This document shows, piece after piece, positions 43,401 to 50,940 of a stretch of DNA of 64,000 nt. The stretch is from Pirellulaceae bacterium (GTDB lineage: Bacteria > Planctomycetota > Planctomycetia > Pirellulales > Pirellulaceae), in the NCBI GenBank assembly GCA_020852965.1, contig JADYZV010000151.1:1-64000 (forward strand), given 5' to 3'. Within the stretch, counting starts at the first letter, position 1, and the number at the start of each line of letters is the position of its first letter. Both the position numbers and the translations under genes were made by a program. A model generated the notes under the pieces. The model saw only the letters and a list, made by a program, of their open reading frames with translations, was not told where the DNA came from and did not search any database.

Positions 43401-45038
43401 GAAGGCCTGGCAGCCGGCTGGCCGCGTCAGTCCACAGCCGAATTGCCACCTCGCGCAGACGAAGTTCTGCAAAACCTCTGTCGACTCGCCACACCCGCAG
43501 AGCTCCCCGCGCTATTGCGATTAGGTTCGGTCTGGGGAAGCTCGACCACTGCAGAATTTGCTGGAGCACTGTCCGAATCGCTCATGGCCAAAATCGTAGA
43601 TCAGGACGAATCCGATCTCGATCGCATCAAAGCGGCGCAAGAGCTGGTGAGCCTCGTTGGCCATTCGCCGACAGCCATTGCCTCGCTGCTGAAAGGGCTC
43701 TCTCCGCAGATGCCAGCGGCGGTTGCAAGCGGGCTGATTCGTTCGTTGACCGATGCTACTGCCGACAATGTCGCTAGCGAATTGCTCGCGTCATGGCCCT
43801 CGCTGACTCCCGCGCTGCGTAGCGACGCACTGGCGGTCATGCTGGATCGGCCGGAACGTACACTGCTTCTTCTAGCTGCAATTTCAAGTGGGGAAATTTC
43901 GATTGCCGAATTGTCGCTCGATCAACGTCGCTCGCTGGGAAACCATCCCGACAGGGAGATTCGCGAAAGGGCTCAAGAACTGGCCAGCCAAGCGGGCGTA
44001 GCGGTCGATGCCGATCGACAGCGCATCATCGACGGCTATACCCCAGCTACTGAGAACCGTGGGAACCTTGAGCAGGGCAAACTGCTGTTTACCAAGAATT
44101 GCGCTAACTGCCACAAGCACTCGGGCGAGGGGCAGGAGGTCGGTCCCGATTTAACCGGCATGGCGGTACACCCGAAACACGAATTGTTGATCCATATACT
44201 TGACCCTAATCGCAGCGTGGAGGGGAACTTTCGCCGCTACATACTGTTGACGGCCGAAGGGCAAGTGCTCACCGGCATGCTGGCGGGCGAGTCCCAATCG
44301 GCGATCGAATTGGTAGACGCCGAAGGAAAGCGTCAGTCGATTTCTCGCGAAGATATCGAGCAACTGACCTCGACGCAATTATCGCTGATGCCCACCGGCT
44401 TCGAGCAGCAATTGCCAGTGGCCGACATGACCGACCTGCTCGAATTCTTGACGCACAAGGATCGCTTTATCCCCTTGTCTTTGGCCGGAGTGGCTACCGC
44501 CGTCAGTACCAAAGGCTTGTTCTCCGACGGCGATAGCGGGCCTGACCGCATGGTCTTCGATGACTGGGGACCCAAGTTGTTTGAAGGGATTCCATTTTTG
44601 TTGGTCGATCCCCAGGGCAAGCAACGCAACAACATCATCTTGCTCAACGGACCGCGGGGAAACCTGCCCCCCCACATGCCGCGCGAAGTCAGCCTGCCCT
44701 GTAACATGCTGGTCAAGCGCTTGCATCTGCTGAGTGGCGTCAGCGGTTGGGGCTTCCCGTTCGATGACGACAAATCGACGAGCATGATTGTTCGCTTTCA
44801 ATACGCGGACGGTCAAACCGAGGACCATCGGCTACTCAACGGAGTTCACTTTGCCGATTACATTCGTCGCGTCGACGTCCCCGAGTCGACCTTTGCCTAT
44901 GACCTCAACGGACAGCAAGTGCGTTATCTGGCGATTGAACCGGCGCGCGACGAGCCCATTGTTTCGATCGATCTCGTGAAGGGCGAAGATGACACGGCCC
45001 CGATAGTCATGGCTATCACGGCCGAGGGGGAAGAGTAA
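40452..45038 (+). CDS. PVC-type secreted heme protein: ThuA / propeller / HEAT / cytochrome c
   Basis: 1528 aa with a signal peptide (about 1-23). Domains in order: ThuA-like (about 28-235, ALHCASYCFR-type core, here IPLHCASYCF), a membrane-bound-dehydrogenase-type propeller (about 320-680), HEAT-like helices (about 730-1170), a class I cytochrome c with CANCH (Cys 1217, Cys 1220, His 1221) and a C-terminal domain. Such proteins are a planctomycete/Verrucomicrobia hallmark, thought to oxidise sugars outside the cytoplasm. Odd: residues about 474-482 and 886-935 are encoded by REP-like repeats, described separately, that interrupt otherwise conserved sequence (between RF and LEFIRSTTNNSWGLG in the first case). 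Confidence 0.9.
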   Translation: MRPLRALLSLILLISTSHFASGAQGEERLSLLFLGDQGPHQPRALADAITPFLKDNGIDVTYTEDLPQLNLKNLQNYSGLLLYANIDTIPPDQERDLLQYVAEGGGFIPLHCASYCFRNSSAFVDLVGAQFERHGGQVFSTEIVQPKHPIMQGFDGFTSWDETYIHTRHNPRNRIVLEVRKLGNQADGLSQEPWTWVRTQGQGRVFYTAWGHDQRTWNNPGFQNLLLRGIRWACAFDPSVVAAFHDMASFTPPAMTAMRTDVARFEYEDVGPKIPNYLTGEKWGTQGEVKTQMQKPLSPEESLKHYVVPQGFHLELFAAEPDFQGKPIAMNWDERGRLWVCETLDYPNELKPIGQGRDRIRICEDTDQDGRADKFTVFAEQLSIPTAIEFCRGGAIVQDGTVTLFLRDNDGDDRADERVELISGWALGDTHGGVSNFQYGLDNHYWAMQGYNDSKPKYAGGHHSGFRQGPFRFQCGSTLRVVDVPTPPTPNVQSLEFIRSTTNNSWGLGSSEEGLIFASTANRAPSFFVPIPNRYYERVRGWTPSLVADAIAPDHLFHPITDKVRQVDHHGGYTAGAGHALYTARKYPQSWWNRVAFVCGPTGHLVGTYVLNRQGATFRATNEFNLVASDDEWAAPIMAEVGPDGNVWILDWYNYIVQHNPTPQGFETGKGNAYESDLRDKKHGRVYRLVYDGDDGETENNQTPMLDASSPAKWIQALKHPNRLWRRHAQRLLVERGEFDVVPGLIELLKDRSVDATGNNAGVTHALWTLHGLKLGQANAIRRVPAELHRQLLEHPAAGVRRNALLTLAADAQAVQWIVALDVVHDVDAQVQLAALLVLADAPADPQAAELLSELCRESGFLNDHFLKDAVICAAASHARDFLTSNVARRSAVGTPPSSPETPSSNVARRSAVGTPLSSSDASPSNVARRSVVGSDLPPSPEAKEVLRVVAEHAARSGIDDDALAALLDSMAQSSPAQVAPLAEGLAAGWPRQSTAELPPRADEVLQNLCRLATPAELPALLRLGSVWGSSTTAEFAGALSESLMAKIVDQDESDLDRIKAAQELVSLVGHSPTAIASLLKGLSPQMPAAVASGLIRSLTDATADNVASELLASWPSLTPALRSDALAVMLDRPERTLLLLAAISSGEISIAELSLDQRRSLGNHPDREIRERAQELASQAGVAVDADRQRIIDGYTPATENRGNLEQGKLLFTKNCANCHKHSGEGQEVGPDLTGMAVHPKHELLIHILDPNRSVEGNFRRYILLTAEGQVLTGMLAGESQSAIELVDAEGKRQSISREDIEQLTSTQLSLMPTGFEQQLPVADMTDLLEFLTHKDRFIPLSLAGVATAVSTKGLFSDGDSGPDRMVFDDWGPKLFEGIPFLLVDPQGKQRNNIILLNGPRGNLPPHMPREVSLPCNMLVKRLHLLSGVSGWGFPFDDDKSTSMIVRFQYADGQTEDHRLLNGVHFADYIRRVDVPESTFAYDLNGQQVRYLAIEPARDEPIVSIDLVKGEDDTAPIVMAITAEGEE
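41872..41896 (+). repeat. REP-like repeat family B inside the propeller coding region
   Basis: AATGTGGCTCGACGCTCCGC then GTCG, one substitution away from the intergenic form. Here it is read as Q-C-G-S-T-L-R-V-V, a different frame from the copies at 43107. It falls in an extra segment between RF and LEFIRST. Confidence 0.78.
43103..43252 (+). repeat. Three REP-like repeats in frame at 60-bp spacing
   Basis: Copies of CCGACGCTCCGCCGTCGG with flanking AATGTGG start at 43107, 43167 and 43227, exactly 60 bp apart; the third has one change (GTCGTCGG). They are read as NVARRSAVG three times, forming a 20-residue periodic insert between the HEAT-like helices. First two copies share 38 identical bases. 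Confidence 0.92.
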
Positions 45039-45098
45039 GCTCCGAGAGAGCCAGCGATTGGCTTAGGTAGTAGTCTAGCCAACGGAACTCACGTTCAT

Positions 45099-45404
45099 TT
45101 ACTTGGTTCTCGACGACTCGAGTCGTTTTATGATCCACTCCGGATCTCGTCGGCAATCCAGTATTGCATACTCGTCAATCCGATTCCCGCTCGTTTCATA
45201 GTACACCGCAAATGGAAATCTCTTTGAGAGCATTCGATGCAGTCCGTCAGCAGTTTCATGAACTCCCGCATATACATGCAGCGAACTTACATCGCTCTGA
45301 ATACAGTCCAGGAAATAGTCTCCAAGGCCATCAGACTGGCGTTCAAAGAACGCTCATCCATCGCGGAGATCTTCCTTTGCCGATTCAAGAAGCCGAATTT
45401 CCAC
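45099..45404 (-). pseudogene. RelE/ParE-type toxin interrupted by an in-frame TGA
   Basis: Starting at GTG 45404 the reading is VEIRLLESAKEDLRDG, then TGA at 45356-45354 (codon 17), then continues in the same frame as AFFERQSDGLGDYFLDC... HRMLSKRFPFAVYYE ... EYAILDCRRDPEWI, ending at TAA 45099. This is the classic RelE/ParE plasmid-stabilization fold (about 101 codons), with the stop replacing a residue that is usually aromatic (TGG to TGA is one base). The start overlaps the antitoxin gene by 20 nt, the normal arrangement. Either the toxin is dead or this TGA is read through; nonsense inactivation is more likely. It is too broken for a normal CDS call. Confidence 0.8.
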
Positions 45405-45618
45405 GCAATTCTTCCTTCAAATCATTGATAGCCGTATCCCAATCGAGGAACTTCAGCTTTCCCTCCGCGACTAGGCGACGACGATCGTCAAGAATTACCT
45501 TGTGCCATGCTGGAGAAGGGACGCTTGGAGACGTACGAGAAATATCTGCCCAAAGGCATTCCATTGTTTCCAGCTTTTCAGCTAGCGTCATTTGCTCGAG
45601 CGGTAAGACTACTGACAT
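45385..45618 (-). CDS. Addiction-module antitoxin (RelE/ParE partner, TIGR02574-like)
   Basis: 77 aa. The reading MTLAEKLETMECLWADI ... VPSPAWHKVILDDRRRLVAEGK ... DWDTAINDLKEEL matches the pattern of short addiction-module proteins that precede RelE/ParE toxins (an LxxxEK.. helix, a P.W..L.. middle with Arg-rich segment, and a W..V...L end). It would neutralise the adjacent toxin. The next gene, the toxin, overlaps its 3' end by 20 nt and carries a stop codon at codon 17, so the antitoxin may now be an orphan. AGAGGGG precedes ATG 45618 by about 8 nt. Confidence 0.78.
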   Translation of the reverse strand: MSVVLPLEQMTLAEKLETMECLWADISRTSPSVPSPAWHKVILDDRRRLVAEGKLKFLDWDTAINDLKEELRGNSAS

Positions 45619-45722
45619 TCTTTGGCCCCTCTAGATTTCGGTATCGAACACCGCTACTCATTATAACGTCCCGAGCTATCGAGCGACCAGACGCTCGCTT
45701 CACCACAGCAGGTTCTTTTCGC

Positions 45723-45906
45723 TCAATAAATGAACGGGATCAGCATTTTTTGTCCTTTTGACATATTCCTCGTAGCCTTTGCCATACTTGCCTTTGAGTC
45801 ACCACGCACAAATAGCGGATTTTGCGAGCGACAGCCCCCCAGGAATGAACCGCGAATAAAGAACACCGATAAATAATACTGGTAGCATAGTTGCGAGGTA
45901 AGCAAT
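45723..45906 (-). pseudogene. Remnant of an isoprenylcysteine-methyltransferase-like membrane protein
   Basis: On the minus strand one frame reads IAYLATMLPVLFIGVLYSRF, later KGKYGKGYEEYVKRTK, after an internal TGA. A shifted frame then ends MLIPFIY before TGA 45723. KYG..YEEY..RTK..IPFIY is the typical C-terminal end of ICMT/DUF1295-type membrane methyltransferases. The needed frameshift and the internal stop show that it is a decayed C-terminal fragment, not a working gene. Confidence 0.5.
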
Positions 45907-46033
45907 TCAAGTTTGCCTCCAGTAGAGAAACCGAGTCCTTCCAGCCTCATGCACGGCTAGCGATTTTTGCGACTTCGGCAACGGAATTGCGCCAGTGGGT
46001 TGAAGGTTTACCAACTTTTAAAGGAGAAGCTGA
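45907..46033. other. Leader of the esterase gene
   Basis: A short non-coding stretch between the methyltransferase remnant and the esterase. AAAGGAG at about 46019 is the ribosome site for ATG 46034. Confidence 0.45.
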
Positions 46034-46927
46034 ATGAATATTGCTGTGATGAACTGGTCCGTGTTGGTGGTGTTACTTTCTGCTCAATCTCTTTTGGCTC
46101 AAGAAGTGTTGGCACCGATTGCTATTTGGCCAGCCACACCTCCAGGACGTTTGGCTGCCAACGGCGAGGAGGGAGACACCACGACCGAACAAAGTAACAA
46201 GATCGCTGGAATGCCATTAATTCGCTTGGGCAATGTGTCGAAGCCTACGCTGACGATTTACAAACCGGCCGAAGAGAAGAACAGCGGTGCGGCAGTTTTA
46301 ATTTGCCCAGGCGGTGCCTATCGTATCCTAGCCTACGACTTGGAAGGGACCGAGGTTTGCCAATGGCTGAATTCGATCGGCATCACGGCTGGGTTGCTCA
46401 AGTATCGAGTTCCCAAGGCCGACGAGGATCCGCGCCCCATCGAAGCCTTGCAGGACGCGCAACGAGCGATGGCTATCTTACGAAGCCGCTCGGCTGACTT
46501 AGCTGTGGACGACAAGCGAATCGGAGTGTTGGGGTTCTCTGCAGGAGGGCATTTGTCTGCGCGGTTGAGTACCAATTATGATACGCGAGCTTATGAGGCG
46601 ATCGACGAAACGGATCGTGTCAGTTGTCGACCGGACTTCGCCGTGCTCGTCTATCCCGCGTACTTGATTCACGAAGATGCGGAACAAGAGCTGCCCGTCG
46701 ATGCGCAAACCCCTCCCATGTTCTTGACGATGGCGGCCGACGATCCGGTCGACGCCGACAACGTCTTGCAGTTCTCGCTGACCTTGAAGCACGCCAAGGT
46801 GCCGGTTGAATTGCATTTGTATCCCAGCGGAGGACATGGCTACGGCCTGCGCCGTACCGAGGCGATCTGCACGCACTGGCCCGACCGCGCGGAGCAGTGG
46901 ATGCACAGCCAAGGAATTCTCCAGTAG
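46034..46927 (+). CDS. Secreted alpha/beta-hydrolase esterase
   Basis: 297 aa with a signal peptide (about 1-22). An alpha/beta-hydrolase of the BD-FAE/acetyl-xylan-esterase-like type: oxyanion block CPGGAYRIL (about 91-99), nucleophile S169 in GFSAGGH, acid Asp in AADDPVDADN (about 238-247) and catalytic His in GGHGYGLRR (about 263-271). It should cleave acetyl or feruloyl esters from plant or algal polysaccharides outside the cytoplasm. AAAGGAG precedes ATG 46034. No glycoside hydrolase lies next to it in this window. Confidence 0.9.
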   Translation: MNIAVMNWSVLVVLLSAQSLLAQEVLAPIAIWPATPPGRLAANGEEGDTTTEQSNKIAGMPLIRLGNVSKPTLTIYKPAEEKNSGAAVLICPGGAYRILAYDLEGTEVCQWLNSIGITAGLLKYRVPKADEDPRPIEALQDAQRAMAILRSRSADLAVDDKRIGVLGFSAGGHLSARLSTNYDTRAYEAIDETDRVSCRPDFAVLVYPAYLIHEDAEQELPVDAQTPPMFLTMAADDPVDADNVLQFSLTLKHAKVPVELHLYPSGGHGYGLRRTEAICTHWPDRAEQWMHSQGILQ

Positions 46928-47078
46928 GACCCTAATCGCGAAGCACGCCTGTCGCCCCTTCAGGGCAATTTCTCGTTGTACCACATGACTTGTTTTGGAC
47001 CCCCGCGAGCTTGTCTCGCAGGTGAATGAGTTTTGAAGATAGATCGAGGTCCTCACCTATGTCCCCATTTTTTCGCCC

Positions 47079-47103
47079 GCTCGCCACCTCAGGTGGCGAG
47101 CGA
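47079..47103. repeat. Near-perfect palindrome CGCTCGCCACCT-C-AGGTGGCGAGCG
   Basis: Arms of 12 bp are exact reverse complements around a single central base. No T-run follows on either strand in a terminator position, so it is listed as a palindrome of unknown role, possibly a protein-binding site. Confidence 0.75.
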
Positions 47104-47189
47104 GTGGAAAAGTGGTAGGGCTGGGGTATTTCGTCTTGCTCTATTCGCAAGACTTAGCTTTCGCTTGCGGCTGGACAGACTCGCGTGCA

Positions 47190-47212
47190 GGACTCGCAAG
47201 CTCGTCCATTAC
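47190..47212 (+). repeat. Diverged family-A copy
   Basis: GGACTCGCAAGCTCGTCC followed by ATTAC differs from the family core at three positions. It lies 12 nt before the GntP stop codon on the opposite strand. Confidence 0.55.
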
Positions 47213-47223
47213 AATGCTCAGAA

Positions 47224-48933
47224 TCACACCAGCGGCACGAGCCACGCACCCAATAACGTAAATACAAAACCGCTCAAGCCCATCAGCGTTAGGGCGACAG
47301 AAAAGGTCTTGAGCGTTTGCGTGGTCGACATGCCGGTCATGGTAGCTACTTGCCAAAACCCACTGTCGTTCATCCAAGGTAGTGGCTTCGACCCACAGCC
47401 GATCGCCAGCGCCAAATAGAGTGGATGAAAGGGAAATGGGAGCGATTCGGCCAATGGCGCGATAATCGCCACCGACGTAATCATGGCCACTGTGGCGCTC
47501 CCCTGCGCGGCGCGGATTACTGCTGTCAACACAAACGCGGTCAGCAATAACCCCCATGGTGTAGTCAGATTAGTAAATCGACCAGCGATGGCGGTGGCCA
47601 GATCGAGTTGCTGTAGGGCGGCACCGAATGCACCACCAGAACAAGTGAGCAAGACGATCGTGCCGGCATCGCTAATCCCGCGCGCGACCGACTGCTGAAC
47701 AACGCGGGCATTGGAGTAAACTCGTAGCAGGACGATGGCCAGCAGAGCGGAGGCGATGAAGATCAGGCCTGGGTCGTCGATGCTTGCCAACCACTCTTTG
47801 GCCAATTGAACGGTAGGCGTGTCTGCGATTTCCACGGGCAAACTCTTGCTGATCGCAGCGGCTCCCAGCAGGCATATCGGTACTGCGATGGGGAGTAGGG
47901 CCAATCCTAAAGGAATGCGGTGTTCCGGTTCAACACCTGCGTCCGACGCGGCCGTTACCCCTTCATGCGTGTCGGGGGTTGAGTCTGCGACGGCAGTTGC
48001 TGTTATGGAAACAGACGCTGGCTCCACGGCGAGCGGCCACCAGCGACTGCATAGCAGGCCGTAGCTCAAGCCAACGCTGGCGGCGAGTCCACCGACCACC
48101 AGCCCACCGAGCATCATCATTCCCAAATTGATATTCATGGCCGCTGCGACCAGCAGCGGACCTGGTGTCGGGGGGACGAGCGAATGGGCCATGGTGGCAC
48201 CGACAATGATCGACATGACGGCTGCCAAATAGCGAGTTGGGTGTTGTCGACCGACGGCTTTAGCCAGAGGGAGCAGCAAATAGAACACATTATCAAAGAA
48301 GACAGGAATCCCCAGTAGGAATCCGCTGATCGTCAGGGCAGGCGCCGTGCCGCGCGGTCCCAACAGCGACATGATGGCCGAAACGATTCGCGCTGCTGCG
48401 CCACTTTCAAGCAGACACACGCCAACGATCGCAGCCATGGTCACGGGGATCCCTAGCTTGCGAAACGTCTTGGCAAAGCCACTTGCGAGTTTTTCGCCGA
48501 TGTTGTTCCATCGTTGGCGTTCAAAGGCTTCCGCTGATTCGGCTGGAATGAGCTTTGCGTCAGGGAGCAGTATTGGGGCTTGAGCATCGGGAGTGAACCA
48601 AGTTCCACTTGCTGAGCTGTTCGCGACTGCTTGGTCGCTGGCGACCGACAATTGAAATGAACGAGCGGCGGGGTTAGTTTGCAGTTCATCGAGCAGATAG
48701 TAGGACCCTGCCCGAGCATCCACCGATGGAAGCGAGATTCCATGTTGGTTATCTACTTCAATAACTTCGATTGCTAGAGGGCTCAACTCGTTGGTAAGCA
48801 ATACCGAGCGTGGAGTCGCAGACAACACAAATAAGCTGCTGATCAACAGTCCAATCACAGGATGTAGACGTAACACCAGTACTGTAATTAGTACGAAGGC
48901 TACGCCGATGGCCGCTACCCACAAAACATCCAT
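47224..48933 (-). CDS. GntP-family gluconate:H+ symporter-like permease
   Basis: 569 aa inner-membrane permease; GntP members import gluconate or related hydroxy-acids with protons. Diagnostic blocks are GIPVFFDNVFYLLLPLAKAVG (about 218-238), MAHSLVPPTPGPLLVAA (about 258-275) and the end ALAIGCGSKPLPWMNDSGFW. About 115 residues between the second helix (about 40) and the helix near 165 form a soluble insert (NELSPLAIEVIEV... to AFERQRWNN) not present in standard family members, probably periplasmic. It lies downstream of the ptsI-like gene on the same strand (49 bp apart), so they may be one operon. Confidence 0.87.
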   Translation of the reverse strand: MDVLWVAAIGVAFVLITVLVLRLHPVIGLLISSLFVLSATPRSVLLTNELSPLAIEVIEVDNQHGISLPSVDARAGSYYLLDELQTNPAARSFQLSVASDQAVANSSASGTWFTPDAQAPILLPDAKLIPAESAEAFERQRWNNIGEKLASGFAKTFRKLGIPVTMAAIVGVCLLESGAAARIVSAIMSLLGPRGTAPALTISGFLLGIPVFFDNVFYLLLPLAKAVGRQHPTRYLAAVMSIIVGATMAHSLVPPTPGPLLVAAAMNINLGMMMLGGLVVGGLAASVGLSYGLLCSRWWPLAVEPASVSITATAVADSTPDTHEGVTAASDAGVEPEHRIPLGLALLPIAVPICLLGAAAISKSLPVEIADTPTVQLAKEWLASIDDPGLIFIASALLAIVLLRVYSNARVVQQSVARGISDAGTIVLLTCSGGAFGAALQQLDLATAIAGRFTNLTTPWGLLLTAFVLTAVIRAAQGSATVAMITSVAIIAPLAESLPFPFHPLYLALAIGCGSKPLPWMNDSGFWQVATMTGMSTTQTLKTFSVALTLMGLSGFVFTLLGAWLVPLV

Positions 48934-48982
48934 CGGCGTACCTTGTGAGAAGAGAAGTAGTTGCTTGACGGATGACAGGGAT

Positions 48983-50773
48983 CTACTGTATCAGCACAGG
49001 TTCCAGGTTGGGTGCAATTCGTAGCAATTCAGCGGTCAACATTTTGTGGATTTTGCGCTCGGTTTTTTGATGCTGAGCTTGTTCGAGCAGCATTTCAGCT
49101 TGTGAGATCGTCACGTGTGCAGCCAACTCTTTGATCGTGGGCACGAAGGCGGAGCTCATGCTGAAGCGGCGCAGCCCCATACCCAATAGCAGCACGAAAG
49201 CTTGTGGCTGGCCGGCCATTTCACCACAGAGGGTGACGGGAGTGTTGGCCGCGTTACAAGCCGCGACCACCCGTGTGAGCACGCGAATCACGGCTGGGGA
49301 GAGCGGTTGACACAAGTGGCTCACCTTCGGATTGTCGCGATCAGCGGCCATCAGGTATTGCACCAAGTCGTTGGAGCCAATTGAAACAAAATCGACCGAG
49401 CCAAGCATGTGGTCGATCATCACCGCAGCGGCGGGGACTTCGAGCATCATTCCAAAAGCAACTTTGCCGTAGCGCTTGTTGTCTTTGCGCAGTTGCTGTT
49501 CAGCGCGGCGCACGAAAGCGCGTAAGCGTCGCAACTCTTCGATGTTGGTCACCATCGGAAACATGATTTGGACCGGGGTTGCAACGCCCCCAGAGTTCGA
49601 CGCTTGGCCTGCGCGCGGCTCGGGGGCAGCCGCGCGCAGGATTGCGCGAATCTGCGTCAAGAAGAAATTGGGATGCTCGAACGACAATCGTATACTGCGC
49701 CAGCCCATGAACGGATTGGCTTCGCGATCCCCGCGTCCAAGAAACGGGACCGTCTTATCACCACCAATGTCGAGCGTACGAATGGTGGCGGTGTGATTGG
49801 GGCTGGCCGCGATCACATCGCGATAGATGGCCAGTTGCTCTTCTTCGCCGGGGACGCTGGCATGGGTCAAGTACAAGTACTCAGTTCGAAACAGACCGAT
49901 ACCTGAGGCGCCCATAGCGGCCGCCGCCTTGGCGTCGTCGACGCCATTGACGTTCGCCAACAATTCGAGAGACACGCCATCGCGGGTTTGCGCAGGTTTA
50001 TCGCGATTGTGCGCCAATTGATCGCGCAAGTTGAAGAACTCGCGTTCGAGCTTGCGGTAGGCCGCCAGCACCTCGGGGTCGGGATTGACGATCACCAGCC
50101 CCTCACGCCCATCGACAACGAGGGTGTCACCCGTTTGCGTGTGACGCATGATGCCTGTTACGCCGCAGACGGCCGGGATGCCACGACTGCGCGCGATGAT
50201 CGCCGCATGGCTTGTCTGGCTACCAGCTTGTGTGACGATACCATGTACGGGCTTGTCACCCAACATGACGACTTGACTGGGCAGCAGTTCATCGGCAACG
50301 ACGATCGTGGGGCCCACAAAGACCTTCGAATCCTTCTGTAGCGCCTCGCTAAGGTAGCTTGTCAAGCGAATGACCACGTCGCGAATGTCCGCAAATCGCT
50401 CTTGCAGATAGGGATCTTCGGAGCGATCGAGCAGCTCCTTAAAATAGTCCATCAATTTGGCCAGGGCGGCTTGGGCCGAAAGCCGCTCATCCTGAATCCA
50501 GCCGCGAACTTTTCCGACCAAGTTTGGATCGTGCAAAATCGACTCATGTACGGCAAAAATGGCCGCCGCTTCATTGCTGACTTGCTGCTGAACTTTGCTC
50601 TGCAACAATCGCAAGTCCTCGACGGAACGCTTGCGAGCGTTCTCGAATCGCGCTAACTCGCCAGCCGCTTGGTGGGGTTGCAACACCTCCCCACCCGGCT
50701 CCACAAACACCTCATGGATACAGTAGGCTGTGCCAATTGTCACTCCGGGGGATACAGCAATTCCTTTTCGCAT
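48983..50773 (-). CDS. ptsI: Phosphoenolpyruvate-protein phosphotransferase (PTS enzyme I)
   Basis: 596 aa soluble enzyme that takes phosphate from PEP and passes it to HPr. Phosphorylation site H189 lies in SQTSHAAIIARSRGIPAVCG, matching the position in well-studied enzymes. PEP-binding blocks are GLFRTEYLYL, DIGGDKTVPF, MIVPMVTN-like (MFPMVTN) and SIGSNDLVQY, and the active-site Cys is in VTLCGEMAG. No HPr or EII gene is seen within the window, so its phosphoryl acceptor must be elsewhere or the system is regulatory. Divergent from the SGNH gene at 50941. Confidence 0.94.
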   Translation of the reverse strand: MRKGIAVSPGVTIGTAYCIHEVFVEPGGEVLQPHQAAGELARFENARKRSVEDLRLLQSKVQQQVSNEAAAIFAVHESILHDPNLVGKVRGWIQDERLSAQAALAKLMDYFKELLDRSEDPYLQERFADIRDVVIRLTSYLSEALQKDSKVFVGPTIVVADELLPSQVVMLGDKPVHGIVTQAGSQTSHAAIIARSRGIPAVCGVTGIMRHTQTGDTLVVDGREGLVIVNPDPEVLAAYRKLEREFFNLRDQLAHNRDKPAQTRDGVSLELLANVNGVDDAKAAAAMGASGIGLFRTEYLYLTHASVPGEEEQLAIYRDVIAASPNHTATIRTLDIGGDKTVPFLGRGDREANPFMGWRSIRLSFEHPNFFLTQIRAILRAAAPEPRAGQASNSGGVATPVQIMFPMVTNIEELRRLRAFVRRAEQQLRKDNKRYGKVAFGMMLEVPAAAVMIDHMLGSVDFVSIGSNDLVQYLMAADRDNPKVSHLCQPLSPAVIRVLTRVVAACNAANTPVTLCGEMAGQPQAFVLLLGMGLRRFSMSSAFVPTIKELAAHVTISQAEMLLEQAQHQKTERKIHKMLTAELLRIAPNLEPVLIQ

Positions 50774-50810
50774 GCCCTAAAGTCTAGCAAGTGCGGACGA
50801 AATAGACAAT

Positions 50811-50838
50811 TTGGCTCGAATTCATTCCGAAGTATAAT
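50811..50838 (+). promoter_or_regulatory. Candidate promoter of the SGNH-like gene
   Basis: TTGGCT (50811-50816) and a consensus TATAAT (50833-50838) are 16 nt apart. Transcription would start near 50845, giving a leader of about 95 nt before ATG 50941. Confidence 0.65.
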
Positions 50839-50940
50839 ACGATAGTGTTTCATGGCTGCGCACGGCTGCCTCGTGGCGCACCAGCACTCCCCCGCAAACG
50901 ATCCTACCCGCATCGCCACTCTCCCGTATCTGTAAAACCC

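Larger units (their letters stand above)
46928..47223. other. Convergent intergenic region with palindrome and family-A copy
   Basis: Between the esterase (plus) and GntP gene (minus). Holds the 12-bp-arm palindrome at 47079-47103 and a diverged family-A copy at 47190-47212; no gene. Confidence 0.5.

Noticed and set aside
45723-45950. 75-codon open frame as an intact gene
   Set aside because: Only its last seven residues fit a known family end; the conserved preceding part is in another frame with a stop, so it is scored as a remnant.
47079-47103. Palindrome as a terminator of the esterase or GntP gene
   Set aside because: The T-tract is on the wrong side for both strands; kept only as a palindrome.
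50845-50940. GTG 50845 as the start of the SGNH-like protein
   Set aside because: It would begin at the predicted transcript start with no leader or ribosome site, and the added residues have no family pattern.
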